Below, piece after piece: positions 11,409 to 22,147 of a stretch of 64,000 bases of DNA. The translations under genes were made by a program, and so were the position numbers. The first letter of the stretch is position 1. Each line of letters opens with the position of its first letter. The notes under the pieces are model-generated. The model was not told the origin of the DNA. It ran no database searches and saw only the letters and a list, made by a program, of their open reading frames with translations. This DNA is from Hordeum vulgare subsp. vulgare (taxonomy: Eukaryota > Streptophyta > Magnoliopsida > Poales > Poaceae), in contig NC_058522.1 of NCBI RefSeq assembly GCF_904849725.1, forward strand, positions 231,917,084-231,981,083. The letters run 5' to 3'.

Positions 11409-12050
11409 TTTCACTTTAGGTTGCTTAGAACAAAAATGATAGATTTAGTTTAGTTTTCCCTGTTTTCTGTTTTAGCGTCCGATAGAAAAGTACCCCGAAA
11501 ACAAAAGTTCTCCGAACACTGTGAAAATAAAGTATGATTTTTCTGTATTTTTTGAAAAATACTGGAACAAAGAGTCTGTCTGGGGGCCAAACCAGTGGTC
11601 CACAAGCCCTAGGGGCGCGGGCACCCCCTGGCCGTGCCACCCAGGCTTGTGGGGCCCACAGGCACCCCCTCCACTCATTCTTGCTCTCATCTGGTTCTCC
11701 TACCTCCAGAAAAAATCATTTCGCAGCTCAAACCCGTGTTCTTGCTCCTCTTGCTGGGATTTTCGATCTCTTTGCTCAAATAACCGTTCTCCGAACTGTT
11801 CTGGGGAAATTACTCCTTGGTAAGTGACTCCTCCATTGGTCCAATTAGTTTTTTCTCTAGTGCCTTATACTCCGCGTATTTTTGCTGCCTTGGTCACCAT
11901 GTTCTTGAGCTTTGCGTGCTGATTCTAGCTGGTCCCAAGTAGTTTTGATGCGTAATAGGGTCTCTAGGCACTTGTGGGAGTAGTTGCTACGACTTTAGTT
12001 GAACCTTTTTCACCTTCCCTTTGGGTCAGTGAAAATTTCAGAAAAGGAAG
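11409..12050 (+). promoter_or_regulatory. LTR-like internal module before the second ORF of S1
   Basis: This non-coding block resembles the promoter region of the element's own LTR. It has AAAAGTTCTCCGAAC followed by a GAAAATA stretch, then GC-rich sequence with CCACAAGCCC, GGCGCGGGCACC and GGCTTGTGGGGCCCAC. A donor-like TTG/GTAAGT (GT at 11820-11821) and an acceptor-like ATTTCAG ending at 12041 could bound a 222-base intron directly before the ATG at 12051. The S2 copy keeps the same order at 47316-47940. It is probably a leader or promoter for the second ORF. No clear TATA box is visible. Confidence 0.55.
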
Positions 12051-13090
12051 ATGTTCAGGAGAAACTTTCATTGTGGTTCCTCAAGCAAGAGAGGTCCCCG
12101 TCTTGCGATTCGGGAGCCTGATCCTTACCAACCTAGGGATGCGCAGGTACAACCATGTGAATGGCCTTCTAATGAATTTATGATTGAGGCAGGCTTCAAA
12201 GGTGAGTTTGATGCACTTGTTTACACAACGTCGGACTCGAAGAATTCATCTCCGATAAATGTAAACAGTATGTTGCTCTCACTGCCTCTTTTGTTCGTAG
12301 ATTCAAATTTTCAGCTGGCCGTGAAGCATCAGTACTGTTTGATCTCTATGATAAATCTTATACCATGGATTTAGAGGATTTCAACCGAATTTGCAAAATA
12401 CCTACTTGGGGAAGCCTAAGTGATCCTCCTAAATCTTCGGCTAGAGATTTTTGGTCTGGTATTACGGTTGGAGAAACTAGAGACATTACGCAAGCTACGA
12501 TGGGTAGTATTCATTTTCCTTCCTTGCATTACTTTGCCCTCTTCATAGGCAGATGCATTAATGGCAAGATTGAACATTGTCACCTCTGCGCACCCGACCT
12601 TAGTATCCTTAAGAGCGCAGTGACGGGTGACAAAAGCTTCAACATGGGAACTATTATAGCAAGGAGGCTGAATAAGAATGCTATTGAAGGGGATTTCTTT
12701 GGTGGGATCTATGCCACTCGCATAGCAAATTTTCTTGGAGTACCCATCCGTGAAGGAGATCCCCCGCTCCATACAACTTTCCACGATCGCATCGCTTTGA
12801 CACGCTACCGGTTCCTTGACAGGGATGACGAATCCCTCCTATACCGTTTGATATTTAACCGGCAGCGTGTTTTCCATATTACCCTTCCTGCTCCTACTTT
12901 CTTTGACTTTCAGGTAAAACGGAGATATTACATAACCAGAGGAGAGGCAGAGGAGTATGAGAGGGAGGCAAAGGCTGCTCGTCTCCGTGAGGCAGCTATT
13001 CAGGCAGTGGCTGCAGCGCTCCCGTATAACCCCCATTATGATTTTGGGATATTGGTATCTTCCATGCTAGGCATGTTATCCTCGATATGA
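12051..13090 (+). pseudogene. Second ORF of S1, putative plant transposon protein, frameshifted
   Basis: The ATG at 12051 starts MFRRNFHCGSSSKRGPRL and reaches about 12228, where a frameshift moves the frame. The rest (about 12230-13090) includes a continuous 241-residue segment from MDLEDFNRICKIP (12365) through GIYATRIANFLGVPIR. This resembles the 'putative plant transposon protein' family found near the 3' end of Athila-lineage elements. The function is not established in general. The homologue in S2 (46226-47299, minus) aligns through PCEWPSNEF/ACEWPSDVF and GGIYAT. It follows the LTR-like module directly. The last residues after HYDFG are probably out of the original frame. Confidence 0.7.
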
Positions 13091-13928
13091 GTTTATTCAC
13101 TATCATTCACGAGAAAGGGGCCGGTAATTGGAATTCCCAGTTCCATACTCAAATCGAAAAGATAATTGCAAAAAAAAACTCCCCCAGGATTGATGTTGGT
13201 ATGGACGGTACCCGAGGATTCGACTAGCCATGGAGTGTGATTGATTGGTGGTGGGGGAGCCAAAACTTTACTTTTCTGTTTGGGAACCGCCTATAGCATG
13301 TGTAGCGTGGAAGATGTTGAGAACTCTTAGTCATTGCATTGACAATGAAAGCATGCCAGCCAAAATTATTATCTCTGTTTTCAAAGCTTGAGCTCTGGCA
13401 CCTCTGCAAATCAATGCTTCCCTCTGCGAAGGGCCTGTCTATTTATGTTCCTGTTGAGTCATCCTCCTCTTATAAAAGCACCAATTAGAGAGCACCTCTG
13501 TCATTTTTATGCTTTGCTTTTAACTGTGTTGAATATGACTGTGACTGGATCTTCATTGCCTTGAATTACAATGTTTAGTCAGCCCTTGGTCTTTGAAGGT
13601 GCTCTGCATTTATGTTTTGCGGTCTCAGAAAGAGCTAGCGAGATACCATCTATTCGTACCGCTTCATGTTGTTTTGATTGAAGTGTTCACATTTGAGGCT
13701 TATCATTATTTGCTCGCTAGTTGATTATGCCATTGATATGAGTTTACCGTGAGACCTAGATGTCATTTGCTTATGTGGTTTGCTTGTGATCTTGCTGAAA
13801 CTCTGGTTATGAGTTAGACATAGTTGCAAGAGAAGATCAAATAGAGTTCGTCAAAGTTTTTCTTTTGTCTCTTTCAGTTTGTCAACTAAATTGCTTGAGG
13901 ACAAGCAAGGATTTAAGCTTGGGGGAGT
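13091..13928 (+). other. 3' non-coding region and polypurine tract of S1
   Basis: No credible coding sequence is seen here. The sequence matches the minus-strand region next to the S2 3' LTR (about 44313-45230). It ends in the polypurine tract GCTTGGGGGAGT (about 13916-13928), immediately before the 3' LTR, where plus-strand DNA synthesis would start. Confidence 0.75.
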
Positions 13929-15510
13929 TGATACGTCTCCGTCGTATCTACTTTTCCGAACTCTTTTGCCCTTGTTTTGGACTCTAATTTGCATGATTTG
14001 AATGGAACTAACCCAGACTGACGTTGTTTTCAGCATAATTGCCATGGTGTTGTTTTGTGCAGAAATAAAAGTTCTCGGAACGTCCTGAAAATTTACGGAG
14101 ATTTTTCTGGAATAAAAGAAAAATACATGCGCAAAGATCCACCTGAGGGGGCGTGCCAGTGGGCCACAAGCCCCTGGGCCGCGGCCACCCCCCTAGGCCG
14201 CGCTGTGAGGGCTTGTGGGGCCCACGTCGCACCACCGCCCCCAAACTCAGCTCTATATCTTCCGTCTCGCCCTGAAAAATATTAGAGAGAAGGTTTCATC
14301 GCGTTTTGCGATACGAAGGCGCCGCCACATCCTATTCTTCATCTGGAGCGCAGATCTGGAGTCCGTTTCGGGCTCCGGAGAGGGGAAATCGTCGCCATCG
14401 TCATCATCAACCTTTCTCCATCGACAATTCCATGATGCTCTTCATCGTTCGTGAGTAATATCATCGTAGGCCTGCTGGACGGTGATGAGTTGGATGAGCT
14501 CTATCATGTAATCGAGTTAGTTTTGACGGGAATTGATCCCTAGTATCAACTATGTTCTAGATTGATGTTGCTACTACTTGGCTATGCTTAATGTTTGTCA
14601 CTAGGACCCGAGTGCCATGATTTCAGATCTGAACCTATTATATTGTCGCCAATATATGTGTGTTTTAGATCCTATCTTACAAGTTGTAGTCACCTACTAC
14701 GTGTTATGACCCGGCAACCCCGGAGTGACAATAGCCGGAACCACTCCCGTAGATGACCATAGTATGAGGAGTTCATGTATTCACCGCGTGTTAATGCATT
14801 GGTCCAGTTCTTTATTAAAATGAGAACCTTAATATCCCGTAGTTTCCATTAGGACCCCGCTGCCATGGGAGGGATGGACAATAGATGTCATGCAAGTTCT
14901 TTTCCCTAAGCACGTATGACAACATACGGAATACATGCCTACATTAGATTGACGAACGGGAGCTAGTTACATATCTCTCCGTGTTATAGATGTTACATGA
15001 TGAATCGCTTCCGTAATACTCATCCATCACCGATCCACTGCCTACGAGTCTTTTACTACCGGTCCTCGCTGCGTTACTTTGTCTAGGCTTGTCCCTTGCT
15101 ACAAGAGGGATTGGGCCACTTTGCTGCTAATGATGTTACTCTGCTGTTACTTTGCTGCTGCTGCTACTGTTGTTCCTTGCTACTCCGCTGTTACTTGTTG
15201 CAAGATCTTTTCATCAATGTTATCGGGGAAGAATAGTTCTCCATCCACGGGCAACTTACTAGCGCCATTGATACAACAGTTAGGAATAGTCTGCCGTCAA
15301 CAGATCATTTCTGGCACCGTTGCTATCATACTACTTTGCTACTGATACTTTGCTTGCAGACACTAATCTTTTAGGTGTGGTTGAATCTGACAAACTCAGC
15401 TGCTAATACTTGAGAATATTCTTTCGCTTCTCCTTTGGCGAACCAACAAATTTGGGTTGAATACTCTACCCTCAAAAACTGTTGCGATCCCCTATACTTG
15501 TGGGTTATCA
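13929..15510 (+). repeat. 3' LTR of S1
   Basis: This 1582-bp direct repeat of 6901-8455 has the same TG...CA ends. It carries a small extra block near 15335-15355 (TACTGATACTTTGC) that the 5' LTR lacks. Confidence 0.88.
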
Positions 15511-15515
15511 GTGCT
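15511..15515 (+). repeat. Right target-site duplication of S1 (imperfect)
   Basis: GTGCT pairs with ATGCT at 6896-6900. The U1 LTR resumes directly afterwards. Confidence 0.6.
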
Positions 15516-15974
15516 CCACTTGAACTTGCACACCGCAATCTTGATGACAATCACCACTTGATGTCATCCTTCATAGGTTGAATGAGATCTTCCTCTTGAC
15601 GCAAACCCATGGAAACACACCTAACCCCACATAGAACTCCCACGAAGACATAGGTTAGTACACAAAAGAGTTATGGACAATGCTTACCATACCATGGGAT
15701 CACTTGATCCTTCTCGGTACATCTTGTACGATTTGTGTGTTGATCATCTCGATTTACTCTCTGCCTAGTCTTGATTAACCTTGTGTCTTTATGACCAATC
15801 TTTGGATAATAATTTGAATACCACCTTGGTCATCATATAAATTCCTTGAAACAAATAGATGGACTTCAAGAAGTGCATATGGACAAATCCTTCGAATATA
15901 ACTTAAGGCAACCATTAGTCCATAGGGATTGTCATCAATTACCAAAACCACATATGGAGAAATATGCTCTAACA

Positions 15975-15988
15975 ATCTCCCCCATTTT
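15975..15988 (-). other. Polypurine tract of U1
   Basis: The minus strand reads AAAATGGGGGAGAT and abuts the TG start of the U1 3' LTR at 15974. The same tract (AAAAAGGGGGAGAT) abuts the U2 LTRs at 40198 and 57762, which links the families. Confidence 0.7.
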
Positions 15989-17101
15989 GGTAATTGACGA
16001 CAATCAGTACAAGAGAGTTTATATAAGGAAATAAGCATAACCAAGTGCACACATACAAAGCTATAATGCATGCGTACAAGATATAAATGCTTAAGCAATA
16101 AAAGCAAAACCCTCTAAGCATCACCAAACTAAACTCTCTAAACTTGAAAAACCCTCTAAGCATCACCAAACTAAACTCTCTAAACTTCCCCCCCCCATTG
16201 GCATCAATTACAAAAATGGACAAAAAGTTTAGAAAGCCAATATAGTATGTGGTCCTCCAAAGAGTGTGTACTTCTCAACAATAGTGCAAAGAAATACACA
16301 AATACAATGATAAACGTTGGAGTAAAACGAACTATATCGAGGAACTAAAGATTGCAAGAAGGATCGTATGTCACAAAGACATACAAAAGAGAGAAGAAAG
16401 CAATCAAAAGATAACAATAGGAACAAGCAATCATATGGTCCTACGAACCACATGAAAAAAACATATTATGATAAGGGCAAAGGAGTGTTTTATCAAAACT
16501 AGAGAAGCTCCCCATGATTTGTGCACTAATAAGATTTTTTTTAATTTGATACAAGTGCACAAAATAGGATCATTGCTCCCCCAAAATTAATAAACACACA
16601 CAAAAAGTGCAAGGAAATAGATGAGACAATAAGCATATCGCTTGCACAAACCATATGGTTGAGCAACAAGTAACAGAGGCAATATAATAATAGGCTCAAC
16701 CAAATTGATGTGTGTGGCCCTGGCAAGTCACTTGAGAAGACTAAGATAAGGATGAGCATTACTCATCAACATAGTCTTTAAGTAATGAGAAATAAAGTGC
16801 AATACATATCCTTCCCCCACACACACTACTAGCAAATGGGTTCACAAGCTTACTAATAAACAAATTGAAAACCACACTTGTGACAACCCATGGTGAAGAA
16901 AGGAAATAATAACCTTGTCAAGAGAAGGGATACCAACCAAAATGTTAAAACCCTCGTCAATACAAGCATGAGGAAAAATAATCTTCACCACCAAAGAGTG
17001 CATCAAGATGCAAGGAAAAAAGATCCGCACTCAAGACAAATCCTTTCACGAAGCCACAAAAAATTGAAAAAGGAAATGCAACGGTGGGTTATTAAATGGG
17101 T
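15989..17101 (-). mobile_element. Remnant non-coding internal domain of U1
   Basis: This AT-rich sequence lies between the polypurine tract and the broken 5' LTR. I see no conserved domain on either strand. It contains a 42-bp tandem duplication at 16106-16189. The junction near 17101/17102 is the deletion that removed the 5' LTR body and the gag end of the element. Confidence 0.55.
16106..16189. repeat. 42-bp tandem duplication
   Basis: Two adjacent, nearly perfect 42-bp units (16106-16147 and 16148-16189) contain CCCTCTAAGCATCACCAAAC. They are followed by a run of nine C (about 16187-16196). Confidence 0.85.
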
Positions 17102-17674
17102 TAGTACACAAAAACGTTATGGACAATGCATACCATACCATGGGAGCACTTGATCCTTCTTGGTACATCTTGTATGCTTTATGTGTTGATCATCTCGATT
17201 TACTCTCTTCCTAGTCTTGATCAACCTTGTGTCTTTATGACCAATCTTTGGATAATACTTGTAATACCACCTTGGTCATCATATAAACTCCTTGAAACAA
17301 ATAGATGGACTTCAAGAAGTGCCTATGGACAAATCCTTCGAATATAACTTAAGGCAACCATTAGTCCATAGGGATTGTCATCAATTACCAAAACCACATC
17401 TGGAGAAATATGCTCTAACAATGATGAACATGTGTCATGGTGTCCTGGATTAGGGGATGCTAACTTGGTTGGTCCAGGCTCCTCGGATTGGTGATGGGAC
17501 CTCATTCTTCGCAAGGTGGACTACGGAAGCTGCACGATGGGTAGTTATCAAGACTAGATCTTTCGAGAACTTTTACTCCAAGACTTCTCCTGTTGCCTCT
17601 ACGCTAGGATACCGACCTTGTAACCCTATGTACCCTTTTTCGTGTGTATATAATCCATAGGGTTTAGCTCATAG

Positions 17675-17679
17675 AGGGG
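17675..17679 (+). repeat. Left target-site duplication of solo LTR
   Basis: AGGGG is repeated exactly at 19225-19229, on either side of the WHAM-like LTR. Confidence 0.85.
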
Positions 17680-19224
17680 TGATACATCTCCAACGTATCT
17701 ATAATTTTCTATGGTTTCATTCTATTATCTTGTCAAACTTTGATGTTTTGCATTCCTTTTATTTATTTTCTAGGACTAACTTATTAACTCAGTGCCAAGT
17801 GCCATTCCTGTTTTTTCCATGTTTTTGACCCCTTTCAAAGGAGATTTTGAAACGGAGTCCAAACGGAAGAAAATCCCCGAAAAGATTTTTTATGCAACGG
17901 AAGAAGATCGGAGAGCTTGGGGGCCAAGCCAGAAGAGCCCCAGGGGCCCCACAAGCACCCACCCCGCGGCCAGGGGGTCCGAGCCATGCAGGATTGTGGG
18001 CCCCCTGGAGGTCCCTTGACCTAGATCTTGCACTTATAAATTCACAAATATTCCCAAAAAAATTAGGGGAGCATCGTAATCACTTTTCCGCCGCCGCAAG
18101 CTTCTTTCTCCGCAAGATCCCTTCTGGGGCACGTCCTGGTGCCCTGTCGGAGGGGGGATTCGGACACGGAAGGCTTCACCATCAACACCATGACCTCTCC
18201 GATGATGCGTGAGTAGTTCACCATAGACCTACGGCTCCATAGCTAGTAACTAGATGGCTTCTTCTCTCTCTTGGATCTTCAATACAAAGTTCTCCATGAT
18301 ATTCATGGAGATCTATCCGATGTAATCTTCTTTTGCGGTGTGTTTGTCGAGATCCAATGAATTGTGTATTTATGATCAGATTATCTATGAATCTTATTTG
18401 AGTTTCTTCTGATCTCTCTTATGCATGATTTCATATCCTTGTAATTCTCTTCGAGTTGTGGGTTTTGTCTGGCCAACTAGATCTATGATTCTTGCCATGG
18501 GAGAAGTGCTTGGTTTTGGCTTCATACCGTGCGGTGACCTAACCCAGTGACAGAAGGTGTAGCGAGGCACGTATCGTGTTGTTGCCATCAAGGGTAAAAA
18601 GATGGGGTTTTCATCATTAGTTTGAGATTATCCCTCTACATCATGTCATCTTGCTTAAAGCGTTACTCTGTTCGTCATGAACTCAATACACTAGATGCAT
18701 GCTGGATAGCGGTCGATGTGATGAGTAATAGTAGTAGATGCAGAAAGTATCGGTCTACTTGTATCGGACATGATGCCTATATGCTAGATCATTGCCTTAG
18801 ATATCGTCATGACTTTGCGCGGTTCTATCAATTGCTCGACAGTAATTTGTTCACCCACCGTAATACTTGCTATTTTGAGAGAAGACTCTAGTGAACACTA
18901 TGGCCCCCAGGGTCTACTCCACACCATATTTTCAGCCTTACACTTTTTACTTCGTTGCACTTTCCGCCTTCAGATCTCACTTTGCAAACAATCTTGAAGG
19001 GATTGACAACCCCTTTGAAGCGTTGGGTGCAAGCTTGTTTGTGTTTGGCAGGTACTCTGGACTTGACGAGACCCTCCTTCTGGATCGATACCTTGGTTCT
19101 CAAACTGAGGGAAATACTTACTACTCCTGTGCTGCATCACCCTTTCCTCTTCAAGGGAAAAACCAACGCAAGCCCAATCTCCGTCAACGTGTCAATTTCT
19201 GGCGCTGTTGTTTGAGAAGTAGCA
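17680..19224 (+). mobile_element. Solo WHAM-like LTR inside the H 5' LTR
   Basis: The 1545-bp LTR starts TGATACATCTCCAACG and ends GAAGTAGCA, with exact 5-bp duplications AGGGG on both sides, as expected for LTR-LTR recombination after insertion. Removing it and one AGGGG restores a continuous H LTR. Its last 50 bases are odd: TTTCTGGCGCTGTTG, which resembles the tRNA-Asp primer site, lies inside the LTR before the CA end. The related LTR at 3502-5005 goes straight from the ACGCAAGC block to GAGGTAGCA. Confidence 0.85.
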
Positions 19225-19229
19225 AGGGG
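19225..19229 (+). repeat. Right target-site duplication of solo LTR
   Basis: AGGGG matches 17675-17679 exactly. The H LTR sequence continues from 19230. Confidence 0.85.
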
Positions 19230-19583
19230 ACATCAACATGATATCATCCACCTAGACTTAGGGTTAGAACATAACTTATGATCTCGAGGTAGATCAAGCT
19301 TGTACTCAATACTTCATCATCAATATAAACAAGAGCAGGACATAGGTTTTTACCTTCATCAAGGGGGCCCGAACCTAGGTAAACATCGTCTGCCATGTTC
19401 ATGTTACCGTCTGTCCAAGATCCACAGCTCAGGACCCCCTACCCCAAGGTCTGTCGGTCCTCACACCGACACTGGTGCTTTAATTGAGAGTTCCACTTTG
19501 AGATTGACAAAAGGATTGATGTCTTATCTATAGATTACTGCGAAGACGGCTCCCACAATGTTTACATCCTCGGCCAACTTTTT

Positions 19584-20719
19584 GTGTTCGACAACATGAT
19601 GTTCTATGCCGATTCAACTGGCCATCTGGCCTCTACTGTAAACTATGCCTTGGGCCAGATTGTGACATTTGGAGGGCTGGAATACACCACGGACTCCTGC
19701 GGAGAACTCGCTTTGTCAAGATGGACGCCGGCCGAGCTGAGGGGCTACTCAACACCGGAGGATCGACTCCGGAGCAGATCTCTTCCGAGCACGTCGGGCC
19801 AGAAGCCGTGATGCCGCCATAGAACCCCCAAGGTAGAAACCTCGGGCGACCTCCCCTCGAACCCCGGTCCAGACTCGGGCCCGACCCTTATCTTTGAAAT
19901 TGTGTTGGATCTTGAGCCAACCCCGGCGCAGGTCCGGGAATAACCCGTGGATCAATTCCATGCTAGAAACACGCTAGGCTACACAGCGACTATGCTGCAA
20001 ATTAGCCCTGTTTATAGCCACACAATGAACCCCGAAGAACTATCTCATTTGAACGAGATGCTAGATCGTATCCACAACATGTCCCTCTCGGATGGTAAGA
20101 CTTCGGTTTATGACCAGATCAGACTCAAAGCCGATGAACAGGAAATTTATGTCCCACCCACCACCCACCTAGTCGCCACGATTAATGACTTAACCGACAT
20201 GCTTGACTACAACGAGGCTACAAAACATATATGAACATATCAATGGCCACACAGGACACACTTTGCCCCTCGTAAACACCGGCAAGTGGACTGTAATATC
20301 CATGTATGACATCTACATGGTGGATACCCCCAAATCCCCTCCAGAGCGACGGTGCAGACGCTGAAGGGACAATAATGGAGAACCCAATGGCAACAACACT
20401 GCCACCGATGAAGGTGAGGCAATGACCATCGATGCCGATAACACTGGTGGTGACTCTCAAACCTCCCCAGTATGGAACGATGATCCCGAAGAAAATCCTG
20501 AGGACTCAGATCCCAACGACCTCCTTCAAGGGACCGACGACAACTACATGCCAGTATGAGGAAGACGAGAGCCTCGGTACCGAGGACTTTATCATCCCCG
20601 AAAACCCCTCCAAACAAGAGCGCTTACGGAGGCGCCTCATTGTCATCGGTCGAAGCATGAAACACAAGCAGCACCAGCTGCAAGCGAATACAGATGCGCT
20701 AAATGAGAAGCGGGCCGAA
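19584..20719 (+). pseudogene. gag: N-terminal part of degenerate gag of element H
   Basis: Short open pieces in changing frames occur at about 19584-19811, 19947-20234 and 20432-20719. The second includes a helix-like NPEELSHLNEMLDRIHNMS segment, and the third ends in a basic coiled-coil-like region with SKQERLRRRLIVIGRSM. The last piece continues in frame into 36679 (AEVL/SAEQGLEDR) once the WHAM-like element is removed. Several frame changes and stops make it non-functional. No catalytic domain is seen. Confidence 0.55.
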
Positions 20720-20724
20720 GTACT
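20720..20724 (+). repeat. Left target-site duplication of WHAM-like element
   Basis: GTACT is repeated exactly at 36674-36678. Confidence 0.85.
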
Positions 20725-20808
20725 AGATACGTCTCCAATGTATCCACAATTTTTTGTTGTTCCATGCTGATGGGTATTTATTTACTAATTTCTATTATAT
20801 TTGAGCAC

Positions 20809-20813
20809 TAACC
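20809..20813 (+). repeat. Left target-site duplication of G1 element
   Basis: TAACC is repeated exactly at 29969-29973. Joining the two sides restores the ACTAACCTATTAA context seen in the W1 3' LTR near 35216. Confidence 0.9.
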
Positions 20814-21426
20814 TGTAACATCCCAAATTTTGAATGTTAAAATAATTATTAGGTAGTTTGTTTGTTTGATTGAGTGATTGAAACTTGAGTGAAATTTGAA
20901 ACTTTTCAAAACTTTTGAATGAGAGGGAATAAAATGACTTTCCCCTTCTCCGGTGAATTCAAATTCAATCAATTCAAAAGCAATGAGAGAAGAAGACATG
21001 ACTTCTTCAACTATAAAGAATTTGAATGGAGTTTGCATTTGAGTTCTTTCAAAGTTCTGCTTTTGCATTTCTATTTTTCTTCCCCGAGAAATACCCCGAA
21101 AATAATTCTTCCAAGCAAGAAAGAGCGGAGGAAAGTGACCCTCCCAAATCAGGGGTATTTTTGAAAATCTTTGAACCAAGAAAGAACCATGTTTATGGAG
21201 AAAAATAATTGGAAAAAGAAACAAAGCATTTAGGGATTTTCTGAAAAAAAAATATTTTTTAAGTTCTTATTTTTGCCTTGGAAAAATGTTAATCGTGTAG
21301 AGATTTTTTTTTGAAAATTTTGGTATATAATACCCCTATGTTTGGATTTTATTTTATTCCTTTTTATTATTTTTTACTTTCTGTTTTTGAAAAAAATAGA
21401 AAAGGAAACTTTTTCTTTTATTTAGG

Positions 21427-21444
21427 AAAGCGCTTGAGCGCTTT
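21427..21444. repeat. Inverted repeat in G1 LTR
   Basis: AAAGCGCT-TG-AGCGCTTT forms a perfect 8-bp-arm inverted repeat about 265 bases upstream of the TATA box. It is identical at 26915-26932 in the 3' LTR. It could be a protein-binding site, but the role is unknown. Confidence 0.7.
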
Positions 21445-21462
21445 ATAGGAGATTTGGGCCGA

Positions 21463-21478
21463 CCCCCCCCCCCCCCCC
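21463..21478 (+). repeat. Poly-C run of 16 in G1 5' LTR
   Basis: Sixteen consecutive C occur here, against seven at the matching place in the 3' LTR (26951-26957). This is replication slippage or a sequencing effect. Confidence 0.85.
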
Positions 21479-21708
21479 ACCCGGGATCCGATTCCCAACC
21501 GGATCGGTCAACCGACCGAAGCCCCCACCTCCCTCTCTCTCTGGCCAGCAGGCCCCACTGGCCGACGGAAACCCTGCCCCGGCCACCCCCTTCCTCTCGC
21601 TCGCTCCCTTCCTTCCCCGAGCCCGATCCTCTTCCTGCCTCACCGGAGCCGGCCGGTTCCCTCCCGGATCTCTCTCCCCTTCCCTCCCGAGACTGTCCCC
21701 TCGCCCCT

Positions 21709-21716
21709 ATATAAGC
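21709..21716 (+). promoter_or_regulatory. TATA box of G1 5' LTR
   Basis: CCCTATATAAGCCC is a canonical plant TATA box between a C-rich upstream region and the GC-rich leader. It is conserved at 27186-27193 in the 3' LTR. Confidence 0.7.
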
Positions 21717-22147
21717 CCACACCTCCTGCGCACCCCGCTCCCCTCGCCACCGCCCCTCTTTGCCGCCCCAACCGCCCCTGCTGCACTGCTCGCCGGAGCC
21801 GGAGCTCCCTGAGCTCCTACAGCTCGGTGCCGCGCCCCCCACGCCACCTGCCGCCGCCAGGAGCTACCCCATCACCCCCGCACCCTATTTTCCACCCTAG
21901 GCCCCGAGCTCCACCGCCCCACGCCACTGCCCGACGCCGTCGGAGCTCCGACCAGGAGCCGAAACTCCCTGGTCCCCTGCTGCATCGCCCCGGTCTCCTC
22001 TCGCCTCGCCGTCGCCTCCCTAGGACGCCGGAGCTCCTCCGCCTCCTCCCCGACACCCAGGACACCGCCGGAGACCACCGGAGGCCCATCCCTGACCACC
22101 GCCACCTCACTACCTCGCTGGAGAAGACTCCACCACCGGCAGCCCCT

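Larger units (their letters stand above)
6901..15510 (+). mobile_element. Sabrina-like Athila-lineage retrotransposon S1, complete structure
   Basis: The 8.6-kb element has LTRs at 6901-8455 and 13929-15510, both starting TGATACGTCTCCGTCG and ending GGGTTATCA. A tRNA-Asp PBS lies at 8467, a fused gag-protease reading frame at 8535-11270, an LTR-like module at 11409-12050, a second ORF at 12051-13090 and a polypurine tract at 13916-13928. No reverse transcriptase, RNase H or integrase occurs between protease and second ORF, so it would depend on enzymes from another element. It inserted into the 3' LTR of U1. A minus-strand relative with the same gene order is at 43019-52241. Confidence 0.88.
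5405..17420 (-). mobile_element. Decayed minus-strand LTR element U1 holding a nested insertion
   Basis: The 3' LTR spans 5405-6900 plus 15516-15974, about 1.95 kb once the nested element is removed. On the minus strand it begins TGTTAGAGCATA and ends CATCCA. A polypurine tract abuts it at 15975-15988 and a remnant internal domain runs to about 17101. The 5' LTR survives only as 17102-17420, which closely matches 15653-15974. The rest of the 5' LTR and nearly all coding sequence are deleted. Flanks GGGCG and ATGAT do not match, so no target duplication remains. LTR-end and polypurine similarity link it to family U2 (38696-40919 and 57336-64000). Confidence 0.7.
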
